Assembly: GCF_008831285.2 (NCBI RefSeq)
Contig: NC_045147.1
Location: forward strand, 4,614,001-4,678,000
DNA: 64,000 nucleotides
Direction: 5' to 3'
Source: Nymphaea colorata
Lineage: Eukaryota; Streptophyta; Magnoliopsida; Nymphaeales; Nymphaeaceae
Position 1 is the first letter of the stretch. Each line of letters begins with the position of its first letter. Below, piece by piece: positions 10,552 to 22,947 of the stretch. The notes beneath the pieces were generated by a model. That model was not told the DNA's origin and did no database searches. It saw nothing but the letters and a program-made list of their open reading frames with translations. Made by a program: the position numbers and the translations under genes.

Positions 10552-13292
10552 ATGGAGGATCAGAAGATCGCGGACCTGGTGATGGAACTCGTCCTCCGTC
10601 TCCTCCCTCCCGATGCCGCCTCAGCCGCCGGAATCACCCGCAGCCACCACCCTCCCGATTCCGTTGCCGACCGTGCGTTCCGCTATGCAATGCGCATCAT
10701 TGCAAGCCGGATGTCTCCCTCCGTCTCCCCAGATGAGGCCGCCGTTGCCGAATCTATCAAGCGCCAACTCGTCAACGACGGCCATTCCTCCGATGCTCTT
10801 GCATTCGCGGATCTATACTCCAAGTTCTCCCTCAAATCCGGGCCCGGCTGCATCCGCAACAGGTGGGCACTTCTTTACCTCCTCAAGGTCGTGTCAGACG
10901 ATCGTCGGAGTGATGCTGCTCGCGCCAGGGGCCTCTCTGCCGGCACAGTCTCCGGCGGACTCCCGGCGCTGCTACTCGACGACGGCGTTAGGGATGCTAG
11001 GGTTAGGGATCTCGTCGATCGCCCCGTTAGGGCTTCGTATTCTCCTACTTCTTCCAGAAGCAGCCTCCTGCGGAAAGCCCTTGGACGGGATTCGGGCGGA
11101 GGCCTCCTCCTGGTGTCGAAGGACCCGGATAATCTCCGGCAGGCGGCGCTTAGGGAGTTCGCCGATCTATCGAGGGAGGAATCTGAGGTTTCCGAGAGCG
11201 CATTGGTGAAGGACGTGATCTACGCCTGTCAGGGGATCGACGGCCGGTACGTGAAGTTCGACCGCGAGGCGGACGCCTACGCCTTGCCGCCGACTGTCCG
11301 AGTGCCGAGATCAACGAGGATCGTCGTGAGGAAACTCTGTGAGCTGGGGTGGCTGTTCAGGAAGGTCAAGGGCTATATTTCAGCTGGCGTGGAGCGATTT
11401 CAGGCCGAAGAGGTAGGGACGATCGGCCAGGCATTCTGTTCCGCTCTTCAGGAAGAGCTCTCTGACTACTACAAGTTGCTGGCCGTCCTCGAGGCGCAGT
11501 CTCTTAATCCGATCCCTTTGATGTCCGAGGCGGCAACCGACGGCAGCTCCTCTGGGGATTATCTTTCCTTGAGGAGGCTCGCCGTCTGGTTGGCAGAGCC
11601 GCTAGTGAGGATGAGGTTGATGGCAGTCTTGGTCGATGACTGCAAGATCTCCAGAGGCGGGGCGATGGCAGGGGCCATCCACTCACGGGCCCGACATGGA
11701 GATCCATTGGTTCAAGAGTTCATGGGACGGCTCCTGAGGAAGGTATGTTCGCCTCTGTTCGAGATGGTAAGGAGTTGGGTCCTAGAGGGCGAATTGAACG
11801 ACGTCTTTGGGGAGTTTTTCATACTAGCGCAGCCGGTCAAAGCAGAATCACTATGGAGTGAAGGCTACAGGTTACACCCTGTCATGTTACCGGCTTTCTT
11901 TCCCGAGTCATTGGCGCAGAGGATACTAAGGACGGGGAAGTCGATCAACTTTCTTCGGGTTTGTTGCGAGGATCAGGGTTGGGCAGAAGCAGCTGCGGAA
12001 GCTGCAGCAACAGCCGGAACATCCACTCATAAGGGTGAGCTTGTTTATGGTAAAACTGAAGCATTGGAAGCGCTGGTTGTGGAGGCGGCGAAGCGAATCG
12101 ACCAGCATTTACTTGACGTGATGTATACGAGGTACAAATTCAAAGACCATTGTCTCGCCATAAAAAGATACTTGCTACTTGGGCAAGGAGATTTTGTACA
12201 GTATTTGATGGATACCGTTGGTCCAGAACTTTCGGAGCCTGCAAATACTATTAGCTCCTTCAAATTAGCTGGGCTTTTGGAGAGTGCGATACGATCTTCC
12301 AATGCACAGTACGATGATCCCAATATACTAGAACGGCTTAGAGTGAAGATGATGCCCCATGACAGCGGTGACAGAGGATGGGATGTTTTCTCACTGGACT
12401 ACGATTCTAGAGTTCCGCTTAATACCATTTTCACAGAATCTGTAATGGAGAGGTACCTTCGAATTTTTAACTTCCTTTGGAAGTTGAGGCGCGTAGAGCA
12501 TGCATTAATTGGGGCGTGGAAGAATATGAAGCCAAATTGCACCATATCTCGACTCCTAGAGATGCAGGAAGGAGCGGCCAAGCTGCGGTTTGTGACTATA
12601 TCAAGAAAATGTCAGGTTCTTTGGGGTGAGATGAATAATTTTGTTACTAATCTTCAGTACTACATTATGTTTGAAGTTCTCGAGGAATCATGGTCTTCCT
12701 TCTTGAAAGAGTTGGATGAAGCTCGTGATTTAGATGCCCTTCTTGCTGCCCACGAAAAGTATCTCAACTCGATATTGGAGAAGTCACTTCTCGGAGAGAG
12801 AACAAAGGATATCTGCAAGGTTTTGTTTATTTTGTTTGACCTCATATTGCAATTCAGAAGCCTTGCTGAACGACTGTACGAAGGTATCCGTGATTTTCAA
12901 TCTAGGTATGCTCCTCCTGTCCTCATCATTCCGCAACTGTGTACTTTTCTTTAGTTTCCTTATTTTAAACCTGTCATTCTATGTCGTACGTAAGCTTGGT
13001 GAATTTCAGGGAAAGAACCAAATCCAGGCCAAAATCAAGGAATGAGATGTCTAAGCCAAACACTTACTTTGGTGGGAGTAGGAAGGCTTTCTCACAGTTC
13101 ACTGCGGAGCTCTTGAAACGCATAGGTGAAGATCTGGACAAAATTGTGAAAGAATATTCGTCTGTACTTGAAGGATTCATTTCACAATTGCCTGTGGAGC
13201 AACACGTCGATCTGAAGTTTTTGTTTTTCCGCTTAGACTTTACTGAGTTTTATAGCCGGCTGAAAGTAAATGCTACTTTGAAATCCATTTAG
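10552..13292 (+). CDS. GCP3: Gamma-tubulin complex component 3 (GCP3/SPC98)
   Basis: GCP3 is a core subunit of the gamma-tubulin small complex. Two gamma-tubulins bind GCP2 and GCP3, and the complex nucleates microtubules at the nuclear surface and cell cortex of plants. The gene reads as two coding exons, 10552-12905 and 13010-13292; the intron starts GTATGC and ends TTTCAG, and codon AG|G (Arg) is split. The product is 878 residues, close to plant GCP3 (about 840). The N-terminus has the family words LVLRLL, FAYADLY-like ALAFADLYSKF and NRWALLYLLK. The GCP N-terminal domain covers about 215-500 and the C-terminal gamma-tubulin binding domain about 505-870, with FLWKLRRVEHAL, LRFVTISRKC and the terminal LPVEQHVDLKFLFFRLDFTEFY. 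No frameshift or stop is seen, so it is probably functional. The first 1.3 kb is much richer in G+C than the surroundings, as is common for 5' ends of some plant genes. Confidence 0.95.
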
Positions 13293-15292
13293 AAGACAGT
13301 AAGATTCTTACGGGAAAGAATGGAATATTCTCATACCAGTTATTCATGCCATGGTGGTGCTGTGCCTAACGCACAACCGGCTATTGTTGAGCAACCTCTC
13401 CTGTTTGTCTGCAAGTTGATAGTGCAGCACTCTTAAAGAATGAACTGGCTTCAAGTTAGTCTGGCACTTTTCGATCTGGTAATTCATCTTTCTTCTCTTT
13501 GCTGTTTGGTCTTACGACTTGTAATCTGTTACGACATATATGACAATCATCTACTGCCGGTTGTTTTCCTTGCTTGTGGCAGATCATCTGGTCTTTCGAG
13601 GCTCTTCATCATTGTGACATATGCATCAACTATCAAGTGAACAAATTTATCAAGAAAATGAAGAAACTGATTTTGAAGGTAACCATGTACTATTTCAAAT
13701 TTTTGTGATTGCTTTTATGTCAGAAAACAAATGCTTGTTTAGGTTGTATATCCACTTACGGTTTTCTTATTGCAAGTGTGTAATTAAATGATCAGTCGCT
13801 TATACAAGGTTGGCCTTGTTTTCCTTCATCTGTCATTTGACCCTGTGTTGTACTTAATGCAGCATATTGCGCCATACATTATGTAAGTCTAGTATGAAAG
13901 AAATGATATGCTACAATCTTGAACAGTTTAAGAGATGTGGCCATACTGCATCGACTGTAACTTACAATGCTCCTTATATTACATTTTGAAAACATAAAAA
14001 ATGTCAAACGTCTAACTTTGAGGCTTATACAAAGTTCTGAATGCTGATATTAAGTTGAACATGGAAGGCATTTTTGCACATTTAAAATAAGAAATAAAAC
14101 TTGAGGCTGATTTTTGCAATAAAAGTATAGCGTTCCTGGTTCTTACAAGAGCCTATGTTTGTCTTCAGTAATAAAAGTTCTCAAATTTTATGATTATCAA
14201 GTCGTTTAAAGACTCTCAAGAGCAAGTCATCCATAACAAAAAGTTATCCATTTCGATTCCCCATTTAATTCTTTTCTTTTGTTAAGCCTTCATGTTTTTT
14301 CATAGAGAGTTTTTTTCCATATTTTCTTTATTTTATGTTTATAACTCTTTTGTGAATTTTGATATTAAAATTATATTTTTTATTTTTTATTTTATCTGGA
14401 CTATCCGGATCGGGTTATATTACACATTTTGCAACATTGCTTTGACCTTGCAGATGCACGGTGCATCTCTAACAGGATGCGTGCATACAATCAAAGGATC
14501 AATGCTTGAACATGATTTTCCCTGTTATTCCATTTACTGAAATGGAGACCGACTGACATGGTGTTATGGTTACATCAGGCACATAGTCACTAGATCCATA
14601 CAAACAGAAGTGCATTATTGGCGTGAGAACATGCAAATTGGTTATATATACGTATCAGCTTAAGGCGACCGAATATATTTGATGCCTGCTTAGATATTGG
14701 TCACTGCCTGCTTGGGACTGCCTTCGGTTTCCCGGCTGATGAGTGGAAAGAGAAAGTGAGAGCATTTACGATTGGTGAGCTTGATAGAATCCTTGTACAG
14801 CACTGGTGACAGGCCTTAACAGCTAAAAATCCTGGTATCAGAATGTTTTGTGGCCATTCTGTTCATTTATACTGTAATGTTATAATGTGAGATCACACAC
14901 TCATTATTTGACGTATGCATGCATTTTCAACCTAATCATGTGTACAAGGAACAGACATTGAAGTCTTGTAGCCTTCTCTGCATTTCCGAGGAACAGCTTT
15001 TATGAGGTTTGATGTAACAAGCATTGTGATTGTAGCTTGGCATTGTGAGGCATCCTGCCAAACAGGCCCCGGTCGACTACTGGTTTTCTCATATTACTGA
15101 CAGGAATAGCGATAAGGTGACTTCTTTGGAGTTAAATGGTGGTACTATTGTTTGCAAATGTTAAAAGGGGCAAGGAAGTAAGAAGGTGTCTGGTCAGGAT
15201 TAATTGTGTTACTGTCATCTGTGCAATGGTGGGAGGTGCTGGGGAGAAAGAAAAGAGGATTTTGACAGTGACTAAAAATCTTCTCCAAACAG

Positions 15293-15335
<43 letters not shown>

Positions 15336-16194
15336 CCCAAGCACAGGATCAAGTTTGCCTAGATGCAGACATTAGAGATGCAAGGATTTATTAAATTTCT
15401 ATTTTCTAATGATGCTGCGTTTTTTATCTTATTAACTTTCTATAGGAACTATGACGGCTATGGCTGCTTTTCCAAAGTGTCATGCTGATGAACTAAATTT
15501 TTTTACCGATGAACTTTTTCAAAGTGTTACTCATGAAGTACCATCTGCATATTTAAGCAGAAATTCTTGCACGTCATCCCATGGCCCGAAACTTTATCTT
15601 AATTCGTGGTCGGATGGTTCAGTCTGCTGATTTAACAATATCCTTTCTATGTGGATCTGAAAGTCGATCGATCATGGCTACCTGTTGAATTGCTATCGTT
15701 GAAGTAACTAAATTCTCTGAGTTCAAAAAGCCTCACAGATTCTTCACATGTGGTTGTACAAAATATTCTCCAACCAGTTTTAGAAATGGAAGCTTTTTAA
15801 AAAATGATCTCCAATCAGCAGAACTATAAAAGAAAAAGAAACAAAAAAGTTACTGATGGTTTTGTTAAATTGTTCAAAAATAGTAAATAACGGAGGCGTG
15901 GCAAACGAAAGGCAAAAGGATTGGTTAAAACTTGACTAAGATTACAAATTACAAAGCGTCTTTGGTTCTGACCTACCTCATTTCCTGCTAGAGGGTTCAG
16001 GTTTGGTGCATGGAAATATGAAAACGAGCAGTTAACTTCCGTGCCATTCATTCTCTTTTAATTTTTGTAATTTCTTTCATTCTTTGGACATAAAAGGGAA
16101 TGGAGCCCATCTCCCAGCGGATTTCCCCGCGGATTTGCACTTCAAAATCTGTTAGGAGAAATGGTAACATAAGCAAAGCTTGTTTCACTTTTGG
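13293..16194. other. Intergenic region between converging GCP3 and ATG10
   Basis: This holds the GCP3 3' untranslated sequence (its end is not defined) and about 2.9 kb without a recognised gene. Candidate splice-like signals occur (for example TTGTGGCAG at 13575 and CCTTGCAG at 14452), so a spliced 3' UTR or downstream exon is possible but not supported by coding sequence. An (AG)n microsatellite lies at 15297-15329. Confidence 0.5.
15294..15330. repeat. (AG)n microsatellite
   Basis: About 17 GA units; the open frames across it on both strands are artefacts. Confidence 0.95.
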
Positions 16195-18270
16195 CTAAGA
16201 ATTAACAGGTAAATGTTCATCTTCGGTTAACAGATCAAGTGGAACCTTGAGACCGACTGCCTGTCCAACCATACTAAGCCATGAAAGCACATAGTTTGGG
16301 ATGCACGCTGCCCTCCCCACTGATGCAACTTTGTCCAGAAATAACAGTTTCATCCAATCACCTGTCCCGCATGGATGCAGTGTGAACCAGGGCCGCTTCA
16401 AGTATGGATGCTCCTGTCATACACAAGTTGGATTCCCTATGTCAATAGCAGTTCAAAATTTTTCAGTCCCACATCCATAAAATTTATATGGTCATAGTTG
16501 CCTCATTTTAATCCTGAACTAATCTCAGAAATGGAAAACTAGCATATATTCTTGGACACATAGCAACGCACCCAAAAGCTTATAGTAATTTATATTATGA
16601 TAGTTAATTAATAAAGAAAGGAAAAAAACTCGAAAGATGCAGACCTCTTTAGTGATGAACGTCCATCTTGATTCATCAAGCATTTTAACTGATGACAGGG
16701 GAAGGTCTTCCTTGATCGTACTCCAATCTAAAGGTTGTCCCCCTGCATAGATCACAAAGAACAATTCAGTGGGAGAATGAGCAACAAGTTGAACCTAAAA
16801 AAGGAGCCTGCATCATCCTGCTGCATCAACCGTAAACGAGGCAACAGAGTCTCAACATTCTTTTGGATACTATCTGTTTTGGACACTAAATATATCCATG
16901 ACAGCAAAGCCTGTGCAGGTTAGGAGACATAATACTGACCAATGTTGTATCCGCGGAAGTAAAGAATAGGAACCCTGTAGGAGGCACTGTATATTATGTG
17001 AAAATCGTAAAGATGAGTTTCTGTATCACAGTCCAAAACCTACAAGGAGAAGGAACATTCTGTGAGTAATTTTGAATAGAGACGCAATGTTTTCATCACT
17101 TCAGTTACTTGAAAATTGCCCATACTAGCATCACTAGTTTGAAATTAGATAAACCAAATACAGCATTGTAAAACATGAAGGGGTTTAGCAAGTGAAAGGC
17201 ATCCAAGGGCTGTTGGCAACAGTAACAGTTTGTTACTGTTTCATGAGTCCGGCCCAAAGATTGGGGGCAAGTTCATAAAACACAATTTTATAGTGTTCCA
17301 TAAATCTGTGCCAATTTTTGGGGCATATTTATGAAACAGCAACAGTCTGTTCCTATTACTACGAAATGGACCCCTAAGGATCCCACATATGCACATCAGA
17401 GCAAACCTGTTCACCTAACCATTTATGCACACAGAGACTTCAATTACTGATCCCCTGTTATCCCTAACATATGAAAGAGGCATTCTGAATCGTGCCTACC
17501 AGTAGCACCCAACAGAAAGCCAACAATCACTTCCTAAAGCCAGATGCAGCTAATGAGGAATCACAGTGCTTCACCCTAGCAATCGAATTTCTGCAAGGAC
17601 AATCTTAATTCCCGTACCTGGAGCTTAAGAATTTCATTGCAGGAAATAAGAATCCTCATTAAATATGATTAGGAACTTTAAATTCTTTAGCAAAAATTTA
17701 TATGGAAACAGGAATAGGCTTGCACTAATTTGGCCAAGTCCATACTGGCTGCACCTTACATTTCAAAGCCATCAAAAGCGAGAGCAGGGCAAAAAGGTTT
17801 ACAAGAGTGGCAGCATCTGCAACTTCTTCAGCCAATGCAGAGCTTTCTAGAGGATAACCTTCCTGAACAATGCAATCACAAGACCGCTACATTTTAGTGA
17901 TAGATTATACCACATCCATTATGCATATAGTTCTGAATTATGAGCTTCATACTACTATATTGGAGCTTACTTCTTCAGCTACATGCTTGTAGACAATTTC
18001 AAGCGACAGATAGCCTCCTTCCTACATAAAGTATTAGAAATGCATGAAATCTAATTGTCATTTTACATTGATATAGAGAACATGAAGGAATAAATTCCAG
18101 CATTTCCTGTTACCAACATCATGTGTCAACGTGTAAGGTAACCTTGTGAAAGGTTTCCATGCCCATGCTGGCATAGATATGCAGCCCTTCCACTTCTGCA
18201 CAAAGGCCTTTGCAGCTTTTTGGAATTCATTCGGAGAGAGAGTTCCATCCCAAGTCAATTCCTTAGCCAT
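16195..18270 (-). CDS. ATG10: Ubiquitin-like-conjugating enzyme ATG10
   Basis: ATG10 is the E2-like enzyme that passes ATG12 from the E1 ATG7 to ATG5, needed for ATG8 lipidation and autophagosome growth in the cytosol. Six coding exons can be read on the minus strand: 18270-18118 (or 18114), 18021-17971, 17862-17803, 17039-16940, 16742-16645 and 16413-16195. They give about 226 residues, the usual length (Arabidopsis 225). Landmarks are WDGTLSPNEF at the N-terminus, PAWAWKPF near 34-41, DGYLSLE-like GYLSLEIVYKHV in exon 2, YDFHIIYSASY and YFRGY at about 99-119, WTFITKEEHPYL, and the active-site motif LHPCGT with Cys at about 169. Introns end in AG and start GTAAG, GTAAA, GTCAG and GTCTG. The exon 1 donor is uncertain: GTTGGT keeps frame, while the better-looking GTAACA four bases on would not. 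A 3' splice site (TTTGTGCAG) 23 bases before the ATG suggests a 5' UTR intron. Regular frame throughout suggests a live gene. Confidence 0.92.
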
Positions 18271-19465
18271 GACGCAATCAAGTCATCCACCTGCACAAAG
18301 CTCTCATATCATGTTATAAGAATGCAGATACCTTAAAACTAAAAGAAGTGCGGAAAGATAAGTTGGTCAGTTGAGAACAAAAGTTATTAAATGATGAGAG
18401 ACATGATTTGTGAATGAAGCTTCTGTGATAAAAAAAAAAGATCCCTCAAAATCCACATAAGAACTTGAATAATTCCTATGTTCGTATGAAAGTTGAAAGA
18501 TTCATATGTTTTTCTTTTCTTTAATTGGGTCCTTAATATGACATACACACAGAATTAACGCCCCACACCCTAAGATTCTGAAATTCCGGAGACGAGTTCG
18601 ATAGATAAGGACCATCCCATGGTTGATAATGATTCATAGAAACAACTCTTGTTTTTAATAGGCAATGTGGGCTAAACAGGAGCAATTACCAGCAATGAAG
18701 CCTATGGCAGCCAAATAAAATAACCACGGCTTTTCATGAGATTCTGAAAGCGTAATTTACAGTCAGTGCAACCATAGGGAACCTCAATGGACCTTTAGGA
18801 GTACCGAGTCCTCTATTGCTCTTGCCGCAATAAGGGTAAACAGTAAAGCAATTGATACAGACCTGTCACAGACATCTACAGCACTTTGAATCTACTCCAA
18901 CCACTTAGCCATTTAGTGCCATCAAAGTCATTACGCTCATTATATACTGATACAGTCCTCGAAAAGGAGATGTTTATTCTGTAATTATACATCCTTTCCA
19001 GTGACATATTACGAGTGTCTGATTTAGAAAAGAGATCCACAACTTACTATGGCCAAGTATATCTCATATACAGTTCCATCTTACCATGGGTAAGTATGTC
19101 TCACGTACACTAGGTGCAACAATCCAATCCGACAGCTTACTATGGCCAAGTACATCTCACATATCCTGACATCTTACTATGGGTAAGTATGTCTCACATA
19201 TACTAGGTAGAACAATCAAAGCTACTGCTAGAGACTACTCACTCAAACTCGAATAACAAAATTTATGCTATATTAACATAAGAATCGTATGCAGAAATTA
19301 CGCAAACTTGAAAGAGGAGTATATGACCAAAGTACCTCGCATAATTATTTATAAAAAAAAATCGGAAAGAAGTCAGGCCTTTTAAGCATTTTATCGAACA
19401 ATTGGTATTCAAGTTTTACTGTTCTCATTATAGAATAAACACGCAAAACTGGTACCTCTAGTGTA
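18271..19465. other. ATG10 upstream region
   Basis: No other gene is seen. The region presumably holds the ATG10 first non-coding exon, intron and promoter, and it includes a 94-base tandem duplication. It ends where LINE ORF1 begins on the opposite strand, so the LINE sits about 1.2 kb above the ATG10 start codon. Confidence 0.5.
19042..19228. repeat. Tandem duplication, period about 94 bases
   Basis: CTTACTATGGCCAAGTA occurs at 19044 and 19137, each followed about 45 bases later by CTTAC(C/T)ATGGGTAAGTATGTC and TCAC(G/A)TA(C/T)ACTAGGT. The unit itself contains two related halves, so the structure is a two-level repeat lying in the ATG10 upstream region. Confidence 0.85.
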
Positions 19466-20290
19466 ATGACTGGAGATCAGCGCGGAGAGATGGAGTGCGA
19501 CTCGCTAGGGGCCGAGGGATGCCCTAACCCCCAGAATGGAGGTCTCCCTGCTGTCAATTGCGTGGAGGGTGACAATGGGGTGCGTTGTTCCTGGGTGAAT
19601 GTAGTAGAGAATCAGGAAAAGCCACGTTTGGGTGATGCGGATGAGGCTCAGGTCTGTTTTGGAGGGGAACAACCAGCGGTTCAGCTCCATCCTGCAGCTG
19701 TGAAACGGCTGGCGAAGCCTTTCAAGTTTGCAGCCATTGCTGGGCTGCTAGGAGGCGGTGAGCGACCAGGGGTTCACTACGCCTTTGTATTCTCCTCTTT
19801 GAAGAAGCAATGTGTGTTTATCCGTAACCCACGTTTCTCCATAGTGGGGAATGGATTATTCATGATCAGGGTGGACTCGGAGGAGGACCTGGCAGCTATT
19901 CTGAAGAGGCGTGCGTGGAAAGTGGGAGGGCGATCTTTAATCGCTAGTCGGTAGACGCCGGGCAAGGAAATGAAGATTGAGGTAGATGAAATGGTCGATT
20001 TGTGGCTTCAGCTACAGAATTTGCCGGTTCACCTTTGGAATGAGTATTGCTACAAAGGCATCACGAAGGCGCTCAAGGGTGGGCATGCGGAGGAAGACAG
20101 ATACTCTGGCAAATGGGAAAAGATGGGCTCCGCCATGATCAAATAGCGGTTCCAATGAATTTTTCCCCAGTGCCACGGATCTCATTAGGGTTGGGAGATG
20201 GAGTTACAGGCTCGCAAGAGGTTGTCTACGAGTCGAGGATTTCCTACTGCGACCTGTGTGGAGCGTCCACACACACTCGCGCATCTTGAA
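19466..20290 (+). pseudogene. LINE ORF1, DUF4283 nucleic-acid-binding protein, broken
   Basis: The first 162 codons end at 19954 and carry the DUF4283 signature: KPFKFAAIAGLLGG, HYAFVFSSLKKQC, FSIVGNGLFMIRVDSEEDLAAIL. DUF4283 is an RRM-like domain in the gag-like ORF1 of plant LINEs that coats the RNA. The reading continues after a stop and frameshift through IEVDEMVDLWLQLQNLP and HLWNE (19970-20045), the usual next segment. A zinc knuckle then begins (SYCDLCGASTH, 20245-20280) but is cut by a stop before its last Cys. More ORF1 sequence follows the inserted repeats (for example ISVSPIPFEALDPGDSMEEL at 22825-22890). Confidence 0.75.
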
Positions 20291-20397
20291 AGAAATCAAC
20301 CTCACCCGCGAAGGGTCGGAGCGTACTGCACAACAAGTCTAGCAAACCTAGCAAACCTGGGCTCGACTGCAACTCGTTCGAGTAAACCTGTATCAAG

Positions 20398-22560
20398 TTC
20401 GATTCTTTTTTGTGCTTGTCGCTCGAGTATATTAGCGAGCCGACCTCTTGTTAGTTGAACTCGACTCAACTAACTTGACTCAGCTTAGCTTTTTATTTTT
20501 TTGTTAAATTTTACAAACTTTTTATTATTTTATTATTTTTCTCTTTGACCTCACGTTTTTTCAACACTATCATTATTTTTTTTATTTTTTACTATCATTA
20601 CTTTTTTCATGTGTTTTTAGTTTTCCTTTTTTTTCTCTCTTCATTCTCCTTTTATTTTTCTCTCTCCTCACCCACTCCCATTGCTTTATCTTTTCTGTCA
20701 TCTCTCCTCACCCTTTCTCTACCTTGGACACAAACACTTTTTCCTTCACCTTCAACTGAAACACTTTCTCCTTCACCTTCAACTGAAGCTTCCTCCATCC
20801 TCCTATGATTGCAGATGACATTGGCCATGGCGACGTCGAGGCGGTAGTGGGTGAGACTGAAAGTAAGCATTCTATATTTTCTCATTTGTTTTTTTTTTTC
20901 TCTCTCTCCCTCTTTAGCGGGAGTTCCGAGCTCTCAAAAATCCTATTGCTTGAGTAAGGGTACTGATTTTTCCTTTGCTTAAGTGAGAGTTCCTTGGTTC
21001 TATGCTTAGAACCCTTGCTCGAGCTGCTTAGAACCCTCGCTCGAGCTGCTCAGAACCAAGAACCCTTGCTTGCACGAGCTTGGGTTCTCTGCTCGAGCCA
21101 AGTAGGGCTCTGAGCGCAGAACCCTTGCTTGAGGGCTCTGTTACTCACTCGCTCGTTCCATTGAGGGCTTTGAGCACAAAATCCATGATCTGATTTTCTT
21201 TTAAGTTTTTTGTCTTTTGTTTTTTTCTTTTGCAGAGGTCTATAAAGCTCTCATCATCTCCCCTATAGAGCTGGCTCCACTAAAAAATGTAGCAAGGAAG
21301 AAAGAAGAAAAAAGTCATCCTAAATGAGTTAAACAAGCTTGACTCGAGTCGACCTCGAGTTCCTTCATTGTCAACCGAGTCGAGTTTGACTTTTTTTTTT
21401 ATACGTGTCGAGCTTGGCTCGAGTATATAAGTGAGCCGACCTCGAGTTATTTGGACTCGACCCAACTAACTTGACTAGGCTCGGCTTTAAGTTTTTTTGT
21501 TAAATTTACAAACTTTTCATTATTTTTTTCCTTTTCTCTTTCACCTCATGTTTTCTCAACACCATCATTATTTTTTTATTTTTTTTTACTATCATTGCTT
21601 TTTTCATGTGTTTTCAGTCTTCCCTTTTTTTCTCCCTTTACCCATGCTTCCTCTCGCCTTTATCATTACACTCACCACCCACCTTCACCATTACTCTTTT
21701 CAATTGATGTCATTCATTTTTCTTCTATTTTTCTCTCTCCTCACCCACGTCCATTGCTTTATCTTTTCTCTCATCTCTCCTCACCTTTTCTCCCCTACCT
21801 TGGACAGAAACCCTTTCACCTTCACCTTCGATAGAAACACTTTCTCATTCTCCTTCAACTGAAGCTTCCTCCATCCTCCGATGATTGCATATGACATTGG
21901 CCTTGGTGACGCCGGTGATTCAACAACGGGCGGCGGTGGGTGAGACCAAAGGTAAGCCTTCTACATTTTCTCATTTGTTTCTCCCTGTCTCTCTATCTCT
22001 CTCTTCCTCTTTAGTAAGGTTTCGAGCTCTCAAAAATCCTATTGCTTGAGTAAGGGTTCTGATTTTCCCTTTGCTCAAGTGAGGGTTCCTTGGTTCTATG
22101 CTTAGAACCAAGAACCCTTGCTTGCACGAGCTTGGGTTCTCTGCTCGAGCCAAGTGAGGGCTCTGAGCACAGAACCCTCGCTCGAGGGCTCTGTTACTCA
22201 CTCGCTCGCTCCATTGAGGGCTCTGAACACAAAATCCATGATCTGAATTTTTTTTATTTTAAGGTTTTTTTGTTTTTTTTTTTAAGAGGCCTCTAAAACT
22301 CTCATCATCTCCCCTACACAGCTATCTCCGCTAGAAAATGTAGCAAGGAAGGAGGAAGAAAGAATTAATCCTATATGAGTTAAACTAGCCCCACTCAAGT
22401 TGACCTTGAGTTCATTCATTGTCAACCGAGTCGAGTTGGCCTAACTTTTGAAGCTTGGCTCGAGCTCGAGTTGAGCTCATGCTGAGCAAAATAAGAGTCA
22501 AGCCAAGTTCGAGTTGGTTGAACTCGGTCTCGACTCGGCTCGTGTGCAGCCCTAAGCATG
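20398..22560. repeat. Two tandem copies (about 1.0 kb each) of a CT-rich, CTCGAG-studded repeat plus a third border
   Basis: A border of about 150 bases (TCGAGCTTGGCTCGAGTATA, then GTGAGCCGACCTC, then CCCAACTAACTTGAC) occurs at 20400-20490, 21386-21480 and, in altered form, at 22390-22555. Between borders each unit has a TTTATTTTTC/TCACC-rich pyrimidine tract, then CTTGCTTGAG/GCTCGAGC words around AGAACCC, then GTAGCAAGGAAG. Unit 1 spans 20398-21388 and unit 2 21389-22440. The block ends with CTCGGCTCGTGTGCAGCCCT, a word known at the ends of short plant transposons. It has landed inside LINE ORF1. Confidence 0.75.
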
Positions 22561-22947
22561 CACCCAACCCTTGGGACAATATTAAAATGATCATAACCAC
22601 TTCTGGGGGTGTCCGCGTGGACAGTTGGGGGTGCCCAAGACCTCTCCAACTGTGTTACTTATTGCCATTGTAGAAGGTGAGCCCAATGAGAGGCAGGAAG
22701 GAGGCGCCCCACCTGTTCGACAGAAAGCTCAGGTGAGGGGAGTGGAAGTTGAAGGAGCCAAGACGAGGGGTGTTGGGAAGTAGATTGTGGGAACGGCAAA
22801 AAGCAGAGATCCGGTGCCTCCCCCAATTTCTGTTTCCCCCATCCCCTTCGAAGCGCTTTAGATCCTGGGGATTCAATGGAGGAGCTTGGCTTTTCCCCTG
22901 GCTATGCTTTTGAAGCAAGGAATTCACATCTGAATCCCAGCACTACC

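Noticed and set aside
10613-11209. 198-codon frame overlapping GCP3 exon 1 in another frame
   Set aside because: It is a shadow of the GC-rich GCP3 exon; no motif and no support for translation.
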